64,000 nucleotides of DNA, from contig JASJZC010000004.1 in the NCBI GenBank assembly GCA_037178855.1, forward strand, positions 6,510,001 to 6,574,000, written 5' to 3'. The stretch's first letter is position 1. Every line of letters starts with the position of its first letter. Of the stretch, positions 47,623 to 57,879 are shown piece after piece. The translations under genes and the position numbers were made by a program. The notes beneath the pieces were generated by a model that worked only from the letters and a program-made list of their open reading frames with translations, searched no databases and was not told the DNA's origin. Origin of the DNA: Oscheius sp. JU75 (lineage: Eukaryota; Nematoda; Chromadorea; Rhabditida; Rhabditidae).

Positions 47623-48853
47623 ATGTCCTTCTACGACAAAACGGGCACAAGTGGGAGTGCTGCTGGCGCACAGCGCAAAACTTGGGATGTTGTGAGTTTC
47701 TTTACCTCGTCTTTGGGTGAAAATCGCTCCTTCACTAAATTTCGCTCAAAAAATGTCTACTTTTCAGGATGAATACGAGGAGAAGGCCAAGGAACGAATG
47801 AAGGTCGAACAGGACGAGGAGGATGTCCGCGAAGGCCGGAAGAGGAGGGACGAGCCTGCAATCAAGAGGGATCTGCTACAGGCCCGTGATTTCAAGGTAC
47901 TTTGGCCCCATTCTCCCGCCAAAACATTTAAATAAAGGTGGATCTCGAGTCAAAAGTCGGCAAATCGGTCATCATCAACAAGGCCACACTGACAGCCGAT
48001 TCTGGTGGCTTCTATTGCCAAGTCTGCGACTGTGTCATGAAGGATTCCATAAATTACCTCGACCACATCAACGGCAAGAACCATCAGAGGAACATGGGCA
48101 TGTCGATGAAGGTCAAGAAGAGCACAGTCGATGACGTCAGAGCCAGATTTGCTCTGAAGAAGCAAGAAAGTAGGTTTCAGTAGAATCAACGAAGGATATT
48201 GCCGCAAAAATGGCTGCGTTATTGCTCTGGCTGCCTCGCTACGAAGCCAATCTTTTGTATCCCATAAATTTTACAACTTATTCATAGCCATGCTTTTGAC
48301 CACTGCATTACATCCAGAAAATTTCATCGAAGAAAGTCCGGTAGAACCATACAACAGCATTGTCTTATCAAAACTTTGTCCTGTGGGAAAATGACCGAAG
48401 GTTATCCTGGGACGTTGGATTTGCTTATTGTCATTATCAGATTTCAAAAATGCTTTGAGACCAACCAGACCCGACCGGTCGGGTTCAGATACGCAGGTCG
48501 CAGCCGGCCCGCGTCTGTGTCTGCAGCATGATGCTTTTGGAATGGGAATTTTTTTCGACTTATTTTAGCAGTACCCAAGTATCACTCTACTGAGAGAAAA
48601 ATCAAAAAACAAAAAATTCTTTAGATTTTCTAACCATCTACATCTTTCAGAGCACCAAGAGCAGCGCGAAAAGCAGAAACAGGAGCTTATGGCCGACGTG
48701 GGGGAGGAAGAGGCCAAACTGCGCGATTCGAAGAAAGACGTCAAGAAGAAGGAGGACAGAAAAAGGAAACATGAGCCTGTGGGAGACAGTGACGAGCTCG
48801 ACCCCGATCTTCAGGCCATGATGGGCTTCGGCGGCTTCAGCTCCAAAAAATAG
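47623..48853 (+). CDS. zmat-2: ZMAT2 / SNU23 zinc-finger spliceosomal protein
   Basis: Component of the U4/U6.U5 tri-snRNP and B-complex spliceosome. Exons: 47623 to about 47691, about 47768-47896, about 47938-48168 and about 48651-48853. Visible segments: [21 protein letters not shown] at the start, [14 protein letters not shown], then [17 protein letters not shown]. The matrin-type C2H2 zinc finger reads [19 protein letters not shown] followed by INGKNHQRN (residues about 88-116), and [17 protein letters not shown] follows it. The C-terminus is Lys/Glu-rich and ends [11 protein letters not shown]. Length about 205 residues, as in human ZMAT2 (199). The last intron (about 480 bases) has no features I recognise. 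The next gene begins 160 bases after the stop. Confidence 0.94.
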
Positions 48854-49013
48854 CCCCCCTATTTTGTAGTGTATTTCTTGATCTCAAGGCAAGGTTAAAA
48901 ACGAACCAATTCCTTTTTTTTGTTGCTATATTATCAGGTTAAATTCCTGTACATATATCGTAAATTTTATTGTGCTTTTTTATAAAATTTTGTCAAAATT
49001 TAGGGTAGCCACG

Positions 49014-51721
49014 ATGAACGCAGCCTCCCTGGTGGTGTTCGCCATCCTCATTGCCGGTCTCGACTCGGCAACCCCCACAAATCTCGATGAGAAGGTAATC
49101 TTCGTATTTCGATAGTTGAAAAATCACAAAAAAAATTTAGGTCCAACAGCTCCAGGACTGGTTCTACCGCCAGCCGGTGATGAAGCTGAACATGGATAAG
49201 TGGAGAACCTACGTGCGCCAGCAGCCAAGAAACTACACCATGATGGTCCTGTTCACGGCTCTGTCTTCGGGAGTCAACTGCCCGATCTGCAAGTGGGTTT
49301 TGTGGGAGGAAGCTTAGCAAATTTCTGGTGCTAACCTACCTACAGGTCTAGCCGCCTCGCCTATGGACAAAAATAATGCCTTTCCTGAGACGTTTTAGGA
49401 AAAATGTTAAAAAAAACTAGCATGCTGTACTCGCGCATTTTTGCCAAATTTTGTAGGTTAGGTTTATTCGATTCAGCGTCAAAAAATATCCCTAAGACGA
49501 CTAGTTGGATGAAAAAATATGCTGAATATACAAGATAATCTAGGGTGACCACGAAACTGGTAATATTTTTTTAATTAGCTAATTTTTCCCATCCAACTAC
49601 TCGTTTTAGGCGTATTTTTTGACGCCAAATCGATTAAACATACTTTGAGAACGAAAAAGTGGCTGAAAAACACCGAAAAATGGTTATCGAAAGCTTAAAA
49701 AATCCCTAACTATCTCAGTTTCCAGACCTGCCTACGACGAGTTCGTGATTGCCGCAAACTCTCACCGCTACCAGAACCCGGAACTGAAGTCGCTCTACTT
49801 TGCCGTCGTCGACTACGAGGACGCGCCGCAAATCTTCCAGCAGATGAACCTGAACACCGCGCCGATTCTCTACCACTTTGGCCCCAAGACTCAGGGCAAG
49901 AAGAAGCCCGATCAGATGGACTTCCAGCGTCACGGCTTCGATGCCGACGCCATCGCCCGCTTCATTGCCGATCAGACCGAAGTTCAGGTTCGTTGGTCCC
50001 CCATCTTACTTGGATAACCATGGCTTATAGATCCGAATCCTTCGCCCACCCAACTACGCCGCTCCCATCATCATCATCTTGGTGGTCGGACTCATCCTGG
50101 GACTGCTCTACATGAAGAGAAACAGCCTCGAGTTCCTCTACAACAAGACCTTCTGGGGAGGGGTTTGCCTTGTGAGTTTACTTCTTTTTTACGTCTTTCG
50201 GGCTGGGTTTGTGTGCTAATGAGCATCGGAACAATGAGCGCGTTCTGGTCTTTGGAATCATACATTTTTTTGCTCTGAGAACCTGTATAATCGGCCCTGT
50301 AAACTCCTAAGATCTAGTATTATCTGCGGACAGAAAATGACTGCGAAACCGACTGAAAGTCGCTATATTTCAAATTCTTATCAAGCTGTTCACATAACCA
50401 ATGGCAATTACAGGAGCGAAAGACGTTCTGTTCTAGCTTGAACGGCAAACTTTGTTTTCCATTTAATTGCTCTACAATTTACTCCGGTTTGGGTAGGGCG
50501 TGTGACATGTAGATGATGTTCCAGTCTGGCTACCGTGGCAGAAGCAACGTTCTCCCAGAGACGCATTATTCTAATACTTGCAAGAAGTAATTACTGTCAC
50601 AATGTAAGTGACAAATTTCCAATTAAGACTTCCAGACAACAAAAACTTTCGGGCATTTTGAACTGGATTTAATACAGTTTGGTTTCGTGGCCCTGGACAA
50701 ATTGAAACACACTGTATGCCACAGATACTACGGAATTTTTATGCTTGTGATCGTTAAGCTATAAAATCTTGATAGAGTATTAGCACAAATTTGCCCATGT
50801 TTTTTACCGAAACGCAGCGTGAAATATTCAATACTTGTCGGTTTTCAACTGCTCCTGGCGCACCTGTTCCAAAAAAATTAGGTGGCCATTAGCCGGGCTC
50901 CGAAATGATCCCAATTTATCAAAATTCAGTTCATTGGATCCCAAGGTCCAAAATTAGATTGATTGGCATTGAAACATTGCCAGAAAAAAGCGTACCTTGT
51001 TCGTTTTTGCTCCTAAATTTCATATCTTTTCGTATTTTCGATGTTAGTTAATCGAAAAAGCGAATGAAATTGGACTACTTAGTAATATGTTACATTGCAG
51101 GTCTTCACATTCATCTTCATGTCGGGCCAGATGTGGAATCACATTCGCGGACCGCCCTTCGTCATGACCAACCCGCAGACCAAGGAAACTAACTGGATTC
51201 ACGGCTCGACCCAATACCAGCTCGTGGCTGAAACCTACGTCGTTGGACTCCTCTACGCTCTGATCACCTTCGGCTTCATCATCATGAACGACGCCGCCGA
51301 GGAGGGCAAGCCCGACAAGAAGAAGAAGAACATTCTCTCTAATCTCATTCCGTCTGCCTGTAGGTTTTTCCTTATATCTCTTTCAATTTACTGCGCCTTT
51401 TTCTTCTCAAATAAGGCTGAATTCGAATCAGACAATCCGGGTTCAATCCCCGCAGATGACAAACTTTTTCAAAAACTATTTTTAGCAGAAAATGTCAAGA
51501 TTCCATTACGGAGAAATTAACAGCTTACAGGATCTTAAGCCACAAAATCCTCAAATTCCTAATTTCAGACATGGTCTGGGTCGGTCTTGGTATCGTCGTG
51601 GTCGTCTTCTCCTTCTTGCTGTCCGTCTTCCGCTCCAAGTACCGCGGATACCCCTACAGGTTCGTTTCTAAACCCTTTCCCGATTAAATAACCTAAAATT
51701 TTCAGCTTCCTCTTCAGCTAA
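49014..51721 (+). CDS. ostc-3: OST3/OST6 subunit of oligosaccharyltransferase (MAGT1/TUSC3)
   Basis: ER membrane thioredoxin-like subunit that promotes N-glycosylation of cysteine-containing sites; the vertebrate members are also linked to Mg transport. Exons: 49014-49094, 49141-49292, about 49726-49987, about 50032-50172, about 51101-51360, about 51569-51659 and about 51706-51721. A signal peptide is present ([19 protein letters not shown]). The lumenal thioredoxin-like domain has a CxxC at CPIC in [15 protein letters not shown]. The segment [21 protein letters not shown] matches relatives. Four transmembrane helices follow, including [17 protein letters not shown] and [19 protein letters not shown]. 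The C-terminus is YRGYPYSFLFS. The large introns host a foldback element (49448-49650) and a B-box-like fragment. The symbol is descriptive; the family assignment is firm. Confidence 0.94.
49448..49650. repeat. Foldback element, copy 2 of the AGCGTCAAAAA family (MAGT1 intron)
   Basis: The left arm contains TTCGATTCAGCGTCAAAAAATA and GACTAGTTGGATG. The right arm is its inverse near 49576-49645 (CATCCAACTACTCGTTTTAG, TTTTTTGACGCCAAATCGATT, in part). The arms resemble those of the element at 59775-60066. Confidence 0.65.
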
Positions 51722-51873
51722 GCGCCTCAGGGAAAAAGAACCCAAACATTGTGTATCTTTAACTTCCCAAAATCGACTCTCTCCAAGTTTCTAGTTCGTC
51801 TCCGTTTATGGGTCCTCTCTCTCTGTTATGTCTGTTTTAAAACATTATGCTGTTTATTTATTTACTTAATAAA

Positions 51874-53448
51874 TTATTCTTCCGCCAAGAGAAAGTCAAC
51901 GGCCTGTAGGCCTTCCTTATTGTGGGCGTAGCAGTCGGCCCCGGCCTCAATGAGCTGGGAGCAAATCTCCTCGTGACCGCAGAAATTGGCTAAAACACTT
52001 TTTTAAAGTATAAAAAAGGGATACCTAGGTGAAGAGGCGTATTGCCGTCATTGTCCTGGCTGTTCACGGCGGCGCCTTTTGAGAGGAGAAATTTGACGAT
52101 TTCGGAGGCACCGGAGTCTGTGGCCCAAAGCAAGGCTGTCATCTGGAATGGGTATGTATTTTAAAGTGAGACTCAACCGCTACGCCATTTGAATTCGGCC
52201 TAACGGAAAGATGCGCGGGAAAATGAAAAAAAAATGATTCTGACCCAACAAATTTACAAAATATTTTTGCTCTTCCGAAGGTTTTTTTTTTACGAATAGA
52301 CAAATAATTTTTACAAGCTCCTTTTTGTAGTCGGAGTACTGTTTAGCCCCAACCGGGCGAGAGCCAACCTAACTTAGGAATGCGATTTAAATAGTCGTTA
52401 AACTAGAGTTTGCAGAAACTCTATTTTAGTAAGAGGGCGTACTGCGGCCTAGAGGAAGTTCGATCCCCGAACATAAAAATACGGCTTTTTCGGGATAGCT
52501 CAGACGGTAAAAGGTCGGACTTGAAGCCAAATGACCCGGGTTCGATCCCCGTGAATGGCAATATCTTTGATCATTTTCTTCTTCCGGGCATTCTGAGAAC
52601 TTTTTGATGGTTTCGGCCAATTTCACACGATTAAAAAACCTACGCCCATGTCGACATCCTTCGCCTCGAGTCTCTCCGGTCTCTCATTTAGCAGCTCCTC
52701 AATCTTCTGAAGATTCTCGTTCTTGACCGCATTGAACCAGTCCGCCTCGGGCTCATTTGAAAAGCCTTCCTCACTCTCCGGCAGCTGCATCGTGCTCGGC
52801 TTAAGTCCGAAGCCCTGTGTCGATTTTGTCTGTGACATCGCTACATTTGGTCATTTTATTGCAAAATGAATCTAGAAAAACCTGCAGAAATATTGAAATC
52901 GCCGACTTTTGTAGCATATTCCACCATAGCCTCGAATTTGTCCATCTGACCGAGACTGGCCCAGGCATCGAATTTGGTGCGGCCGCGCAGATCAAGGAGG
53001 GAAGGGCGGTTTGAGGGGTCTGAAATAAAGAAAGTGATGAAAAAAAGAGGGCTAAAAATGTGTTCTCTTCTTTTTTCACGTCAGCAACAAGGAAACTGTG
53101 ATACAATACAACAGGGCCCATTTTCGCGTCATACTTCCGTGAAAAAAGCATGCTTACCGGCCGGCCCAACCGTGGCCATCTTGTACAGCGCGTAGAGACG
53201 AAGTACCATGTCCTCTGGGATACTTTTGACTATTTTCGGCAGCGTGTTCACGGCATCATTAAAATCCTCCAAGACTCTTCTCTGGACCGGGGTCTAAATG
53301 TACCGTTTCTAACTCTTAAAACTGGTTGAAATACCAAATCCTCATCACAAATTGGGTCGCCAAACTCGTCCAGTTCCGGTTCTTTTTTTACAGCCTTTGG
53401 CTCCTTTTTATTTCCATTGAACAGGCTCGTTAAATAGGCCACAAACAT
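51874..53448 (-). CDS. acbp-5: ACBD6-like acyl-CoA-binding protein with ankyrin repeats
   Basis: Binds long-chain acyl-CoA and has C-terminal ankyrin repeats. Exons run from 53448 down to 51874, about seven in all. N-terminal residues include an acidic stretch, then the ACB domain: FNDAVNTLPKIVKSIPEDMV, LRLYALYKMATVGPA, RTKFDAWASLGQMDKFEAMVEYA (each a partial run). The ankyrin part follows: EADWFNAVKNENLQKIEELL, MTALLWATDSGASEIVKFLL, NSQDNDGNTPLHLANFCGHE and a last repeat ending FLLAEE. A large intron (52160-52640) contains a tRNA-like unit. The gene sits 118 bases downstream of bola-2 on the same strand. The symbol follows the C. elegans protein with the same domain order and is given with modest confidence. 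Confidence 0.88.
52490..52565 (+). repeat. tRNA-like unit in an ACBD6 intron
   Basis: A-box-like TAGCTCAGACGGTAAAAGG and perfect B-box-like GGGTTCGATCCCC are spaced as in a tRNA. The 5' and 3' ends do not form an acceptor stem, and the putative anticodon arm is not standard, so this is probably a tRNA-derived SINE fragment or pseudogene. Confidence 0.45.
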
Positions 53449-53566
53449 TGTCTTAAATCGCTTAAACTACTCAAGAATAGGCTATTTTTAAGATAATTTT
53501 GGTCAAACCTATTAAATTGAAACAAGCACAAAAAAAACATATTTATCAAGTTAGAAATGGCGTATT
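53449..53566 (-). promoter_or_regulatory. Candidate operon spacer between bola-2 and the ACBD6 gene
   Basis: The bola-2 TAA overlaps an AATAAA (CCAATAAATA). About 55 bases later a CAATTTAATAG acceptor precedes the leader of the next gene. Only 118 bases separate the two reading frames. Confidence 0.55.
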
Positions 53567-54332
53567 TATTGGCTCTTTTCGGACTCCCACTTGGCCTTGG
53601 TGTAGGTCTTGATGGTGACGGCGTGGATTAAGGGCATAATGTCCGAAATGGCCTCCTGGACGAGCCTGAATTTGAATATTTTGTGTTTTTTTAAGTAAAA
53701 GTAGGCCTACTTGTGAGTCTGTAGAACGCGCTTGCCCTCGAAGGCGTCGGACACGACGATAATGTTGAATTTGGCACCGCAGCCGTCAGATTCGTCGACA
53801 ACTTGCTGCAAATTGTGGGGTGAGAGAAAATTTGGTCAAATTTCTGAATTCGACAGCGGTTAAGACAAGAAAAAAGGGCTTAATAACTATTTCGAGGTAT
53901 TCGGCTTGGAAACTGATCAAACATTCACGAGCATCCGACTCCCCATACGATTTCGAAGAAGAACTTGGTCACGTTTGAAACACAGGAGTCAGTTTTGGAC
54001 ATTTCGCCCATCCCCTATTTGACCACCTGGAGACCAATTTTCAGAGTCTTCAACTTGTTCTTTTTTTTGGTTGATTATTTTCGTGAGTCACAGCGAGCCG
54101 ACGTCAGCAAGGTTCGAAAACGTAGCAGAAGAGCACCCTGAACACGCGCCGTTCGTAGCTAGTATTGAACATTTAGCGAATTGTGCAGCCGTTGACACTT
54201 TGCAATTTCAACAAGCAACCACAGTATCACTTTGAAAGATTTGAAACAGACCAGATGAGAAGGATTCAGCTTCTGTAGTCTGCTGCTTACATCATCCTCG
54301 GACGGCATCTGATAACTTTTGTTCACCATCAT
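53567..54332 (-). CDS. bola-2: BOLA2-type protein (glutaredoxin partner in Fe-S trafficking)
   Basis: Small cytosolic protein that binds a [2Fe-2S] cluster together with monothiol glutaredoxins. Three exons: 54332 to about 54253, about 53808-53712 and about 53667-53567. The joined protein (about 93 residues) begins MMVNKSYQMPSEDDVSSRL and continues KLNPSHLQVVDESDGCGAKF (family core with the conserved Cys), IIVVSDAFEGKRVLQTHKRL and LIHAVTIKTYTKAKWE with the invariant His. The splice from CATCTG to CAAGTTGTC restores the family sequence HLQVVDESDG. The gene lies between the eIF4H-like gene and ACBD6 on the same strand, 273 and 118 bases away respectively. Confidence 0.92.
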
Positions 54333-54604
54333 CTTTCTCAATTATGCAGGTATTTTTACCGATTTAACCAGTGCATGAACAAAAAAACCTTAGTAGAAAT
54401 TTTATTTCGAAAGAAGTGCAAAAAACCGGGAGAAGAGAACCAAAAAAGTAACAAACAACAACAACAATTCGTATAACTGAGAGGGGGGTAATTTCGTTTT
54501 TAAGTTTGATAGGGCAGAAAATAGCAAGTTTTAAGAAGTATACGCTTAACAATAAAATCAACAAATTCCTACAATCAACAACGAGAGTACGAGTGTGGGG
54601 TCCA

Positions 54605-56695
54605 CTAGACTTGGAAGAGCTTGGCACGGCGGGCCTTCTCCTCCTCCTCTTCGCGCTGCTTCTTGGCCTCGAGAGCTTCCGGATCGAGGTTCAATTTGGT
54701 CAGCTGCAGACGGGGGCGCTCGGTATGGTCAGCAGAGTCGTCGACAACTGAAATTGGAGAATTGTTTGGGGGTTTCAAGAGATAAATATGGAAGGTTTTT
54801 TTGTCAACAGACTGTCATTTGGTATGGATCAACCTGTCCAACGCTTCTCTCTGGTCCTATGTCTATCTGCCAAACTGTCATTTTGTGTCTGTCAATTTGT
54901 CACATTTCTCCATTATCGACCTGACATCTTGTCCCTGTCAGTCGGTCTGACTCTTAATGAAGCAGTTCAATCAGTCCAGTTCTTTCGGTTTAGCAACCTG
55001 TGCAACTCTCAACGTCGTCTGTCTGTCAAACTCGCATTCCCACACTGTCAACCCGTCCAGCCCTTAGTTTGTCACCGACTTCAACCAGTCATCATCTCAG
55101 CCTAACCTCTGCAACTCTCAACGTCGTTTGTCTGTCAAACTCGCATTCCCACTATCAACCCGTCCAGCGCTTAGTTTGTCACCGTCTTCAACCAGTCATC
55201 ATCTCAGCCTAACCTTTTCAACACCATCTCTTCTTTCTCTGTCAACCAGCATGCCTCTGATTTTTCCTGTCAACTTGAACTGCTAGACATCTGTCGTTTT
55301 AACATATTCCCTTTTTATTTTATATAACGATCAGACCAACTGTTAGTCTCTTCACACATTTTGTCATCGCTAGTCACTATAAAAAGTGTCTGCTTTGCAG
55401 ATAGAGTAAAAAAGACCTCAATGAGTTCCCAAGGACTGTTACAATAGCGCAGGATTTGAAAAAAAACCCTTACCGATATCACCTTCACGCTTCTCGCTGC
55501 TAGCCGATCCACGCCTTTCGTTATTGTTGAAGCCGCCTCTGCCTCCTCTTCCACCGCGGTGACTGTCGCGTCTGTCACGGAAGCCTCCACGGTATCCGCC
55601 GCCACCTCGGGCTCCCTCGTGACCGGGTCCTCCTCTACCACCGCGAGGTCCGTCAAAGCCTCCGCGCCTCATCTCGTGACCGCCACGTCCTCCGTCGAAT
55701 CCTCCTCTGCCGCCACGGCCCCCGGCCTCTTGGCCACGTTCCCAGCATGCGGGTTCTTGGCCTGGGGAGGGACCAGAGTCACTGCCTCGGCGTCCTTCAC
55801 CTCCTCCTCCGCCGCCACGGGATCCGCCGCGGAACCCTTCGTGTCCACCACCACGGGGTCCGCCTCGAAAGCCTCCACGGCCACCACCACCACCACGAGG
55901 TCCGCCTGAAATAAGCTGTTTTAGAAATGAAATGCATGAAATCTAACCCAGGAACCCTCTCTACCAATAGATGAAATAATTCTCAATGTCGAGGACTCGA
56001 ACCCTTCACCCTTCCAATTTCAAATGAGCACTTTACCACTGCGCTATTTTAATAAACCTTTAAGGTAGACACAACTTTTCGTTCAAAGTCTTTCTTGCGT
56101 GTTTGAAACAAGGAAAGATGCCTACAAGTGAGCTCTGTTTCGTTTGGCATCTTGAGGGTTCGAACCTGTGACCTTGCGATTCCCAAACGAGTACTTAACC
56201 ACTGTTGTCGGAAATAGGTAAAAATGGCTTAACTCTGTCCCATTACGAGCTTTTAGGGTTTAAAAATGCAAAAGATGCATTATTCGTGTTGGAAAAAAGT
56301 GAATATACCTCGTCCGCCTCGCCTGTCATCTGTTTTCGGGGTGGCCTTGTCAACGCGGAGCTGTTGGCCGGCAAATTCCTGGATATTATTGTGTAAATTT
56401 TAAGAAACAAGCTAGCTTACAGCCTTGTTCAGAGTTAAGACCTTGTCCACATATTCCTCGCTGTGCAGCTCAACGTAGGCGAAGCCCTTGAATGAGTCCG
56501 TCGCTCGGTCGTGAACGAGCTGGATTTCGCACTTTTTGATGGCCTCCTCGTCAATGTTGGCAAAGGCAAGGATCTGCTCAATGTCGCCTGTAAAATTGTA
56601 GTATTTTGGTGGAAAAAATGGTCAAAAACCGTACCATGGGTGCAGTCCTGGGGCAAGCGACCGATAAAAACCTTCGTGATCGGTTCTTCAGCCAT
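54605..56695 (-). CDS. drr-2: eIF4H-like RRM protein with RGG-rich domain (DRR-2 type)
   Basis: Translation-initiation helper of the eIF4H/eIF4B type that stimulates the eIF4A helicase. Exons: 56695 to about 56633, 56588-56420, about 56378-56309, about 55905-55474 and 54748-54605. The N-terminal RRM has RNP2 as VFIGRLP and RNP1-like KGFAYVEL; the first exon ends CTHG and splices to DIEQILAF, as in eIF4H (VQGDIDAIF). The segment FAGQQLRVDKATPKTDD ends the RRM. About 145 residues of RGG/GGFRGG repeats follow. The C-terminus ERPRLQLTKLNLDP, then a Glu/Arg/Lys-rich helix ending KLFQV, parallels eIF4H/eIF4B endings. The last intron (54749-55473) contains CTGTCAA-type tandem repeats, and the RGG intron region contains tRNA-like units. 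It is the first gene of a likely three-gene minus-strand operon. Confidence 0.85.
54830..55300. repeat. CTGTCAA-type repeat block with a 107-base tandem duplication
   Basis: In the last intron of the eIF4H-like gene. Units of CTGTCAA/CTGTCAC/CGTCCA recur throughout. A unit of about 105-110 bases at 54998-55107 is repeated at 55108-55212 with few changes; both copies contain GCAACTCTCAACGTCGT, TCAAACTCGCATTCCCAC and AACCAGTCATCATCTCAGCC. Confidence 0.75.
55985..56060 (-). repeat. tRNA-like unit in an eIF4H-like intron (copy 1)
   Basis: On the minus strand, AGCGCAGTGGTAAAGTGC (A-box-like) is followed by GGGTTCGAGTCCTCG (B-box-like) at tRNA spacing. No acceptor stem pairs convincingly. Confidence 0.45.
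56150..56215 (-). repeat. tRNA-like unit in an eIF4H-like intron (copy 2)
   Basis: On the minus strand, ACAGTGGTTAAGTACTCG is followed by CACAGGTTCGAACC. It resembles the unit at 55985-56060 about 160 bases away in the same intron. Confidence 0.4.
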
Positions 56696-57879
56696 TCTGA
56701 TCAGTTTATTTTACTGAAAAAAACGGGTAAAATAATGCAATTGTTGAGAGAGGGAAGAGAACAGGGAACGTAAACAAGAATGGGATAAACAAGGCATGCG
56801 GAGAGGGCCTTGGTGCAAAATAACTGGATAGAGCGTTGTTTTCGCGTTTTGTGTGTATCCTAAGCGTAACCAACAGACTGGTAAAAGCTCTTCAAAGTTG
56901 TTCAAAAGTGATTGCTGGACGCAAAAATGTTCTATTTTCAAGAACAAGTTGCTTTCCAGCATTTTTTGCCTTCGATTTTTTCATTTATTTCTAGTGGTTA
57001 ACAATTCATTGGGTTTCTCAGTGCTGTTAGAATACAAAAAGTAAGCCAGAGACCCAAGAAAATGCTCGAGAAAAGAAGACTCAATGTTAGGCGATTCTAG
57101 AAAGCTTGAAGCGCCATTTTCGACTTCGTCTTACCCTATCTTTGTCTCACATTACCTCGTTGTCAATTCTGTCATTTTCATTTTCCGCAGAACAGGAAAA
57201 ACTAGAGAAAAGATTACAAAAAGCAAATTTTAGACGAAAACTGAAGAGCAAATGAGTAACTCAAGTTGGTCCAACTTCCGCGCCAAATTCAGTTGGCAAT
57301 CCATTTTTTTCTTGTTTTTTTCTTTCTCTGTTCCCCTCCTTTTTGACCAAAACAAAGTTTTTTTATCTTGTAAAATCAGGTCAAGAACCAGTGAATGACA
57401 GGGAACAGTTGGAAGGACATGAGATCAAAAAAAAAATCGGTCACAGCTTCATTTCTTGGTTTCTCAGTTCCCTTATCTCGGCTGTCCTACATTAGGTTTT
57501 CCTTGTGGGAAACCAACCCTGTTTCAGACAGAATGCTTCAAATGCACCAACAACATCAAAAATTCGACCCTGATTATCCCGTCTCTCTCACTCGCTGCTC
57601 TCATTTTGAGTCTCCTCACCGAGTAATATTCCCAAATGTTATAAAAAACAATTACGTTAAAAGTTAAAAGTTCCTCATTACTCTGATTCGTACATCTTTC
57701 AGTCTTTCCATCTCACTTGTCCTCTTTCGCAGCCCTTCTAGTCGCAAACAAACTTGTTTGCTGTGTTTTATCGTTCCCCCTTTCCCTTTCCTCGTATTAT
57801 AGCGTTTCCACGACAACTTTTCATTCTTCCAACACCCTTATCACCCTCTTCTCCCTCAATAACGAGCTCAATCTCAGTA
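56696..57879. other. Divergent promoter region between the eIF4H-like gene and GLOD4
   Basis: No coding exon identified. CT-rich sequence lies before the GLOD4 start at 57880. Confidence 0.4.

Noticed and set aside
52490-52565. Functional tRNA gene
   Set aside because: A and B boxes are present but no acceptor stem forms and the anticodon arm is irregular; listed instead as a tRNA-like repeat.
55559-55909. Ser/Thr/Ala-rich plus-strand ORF
   Set aside because: Shadow of the RGG repeats of the eIF4H-like gene read on the opposite strand.
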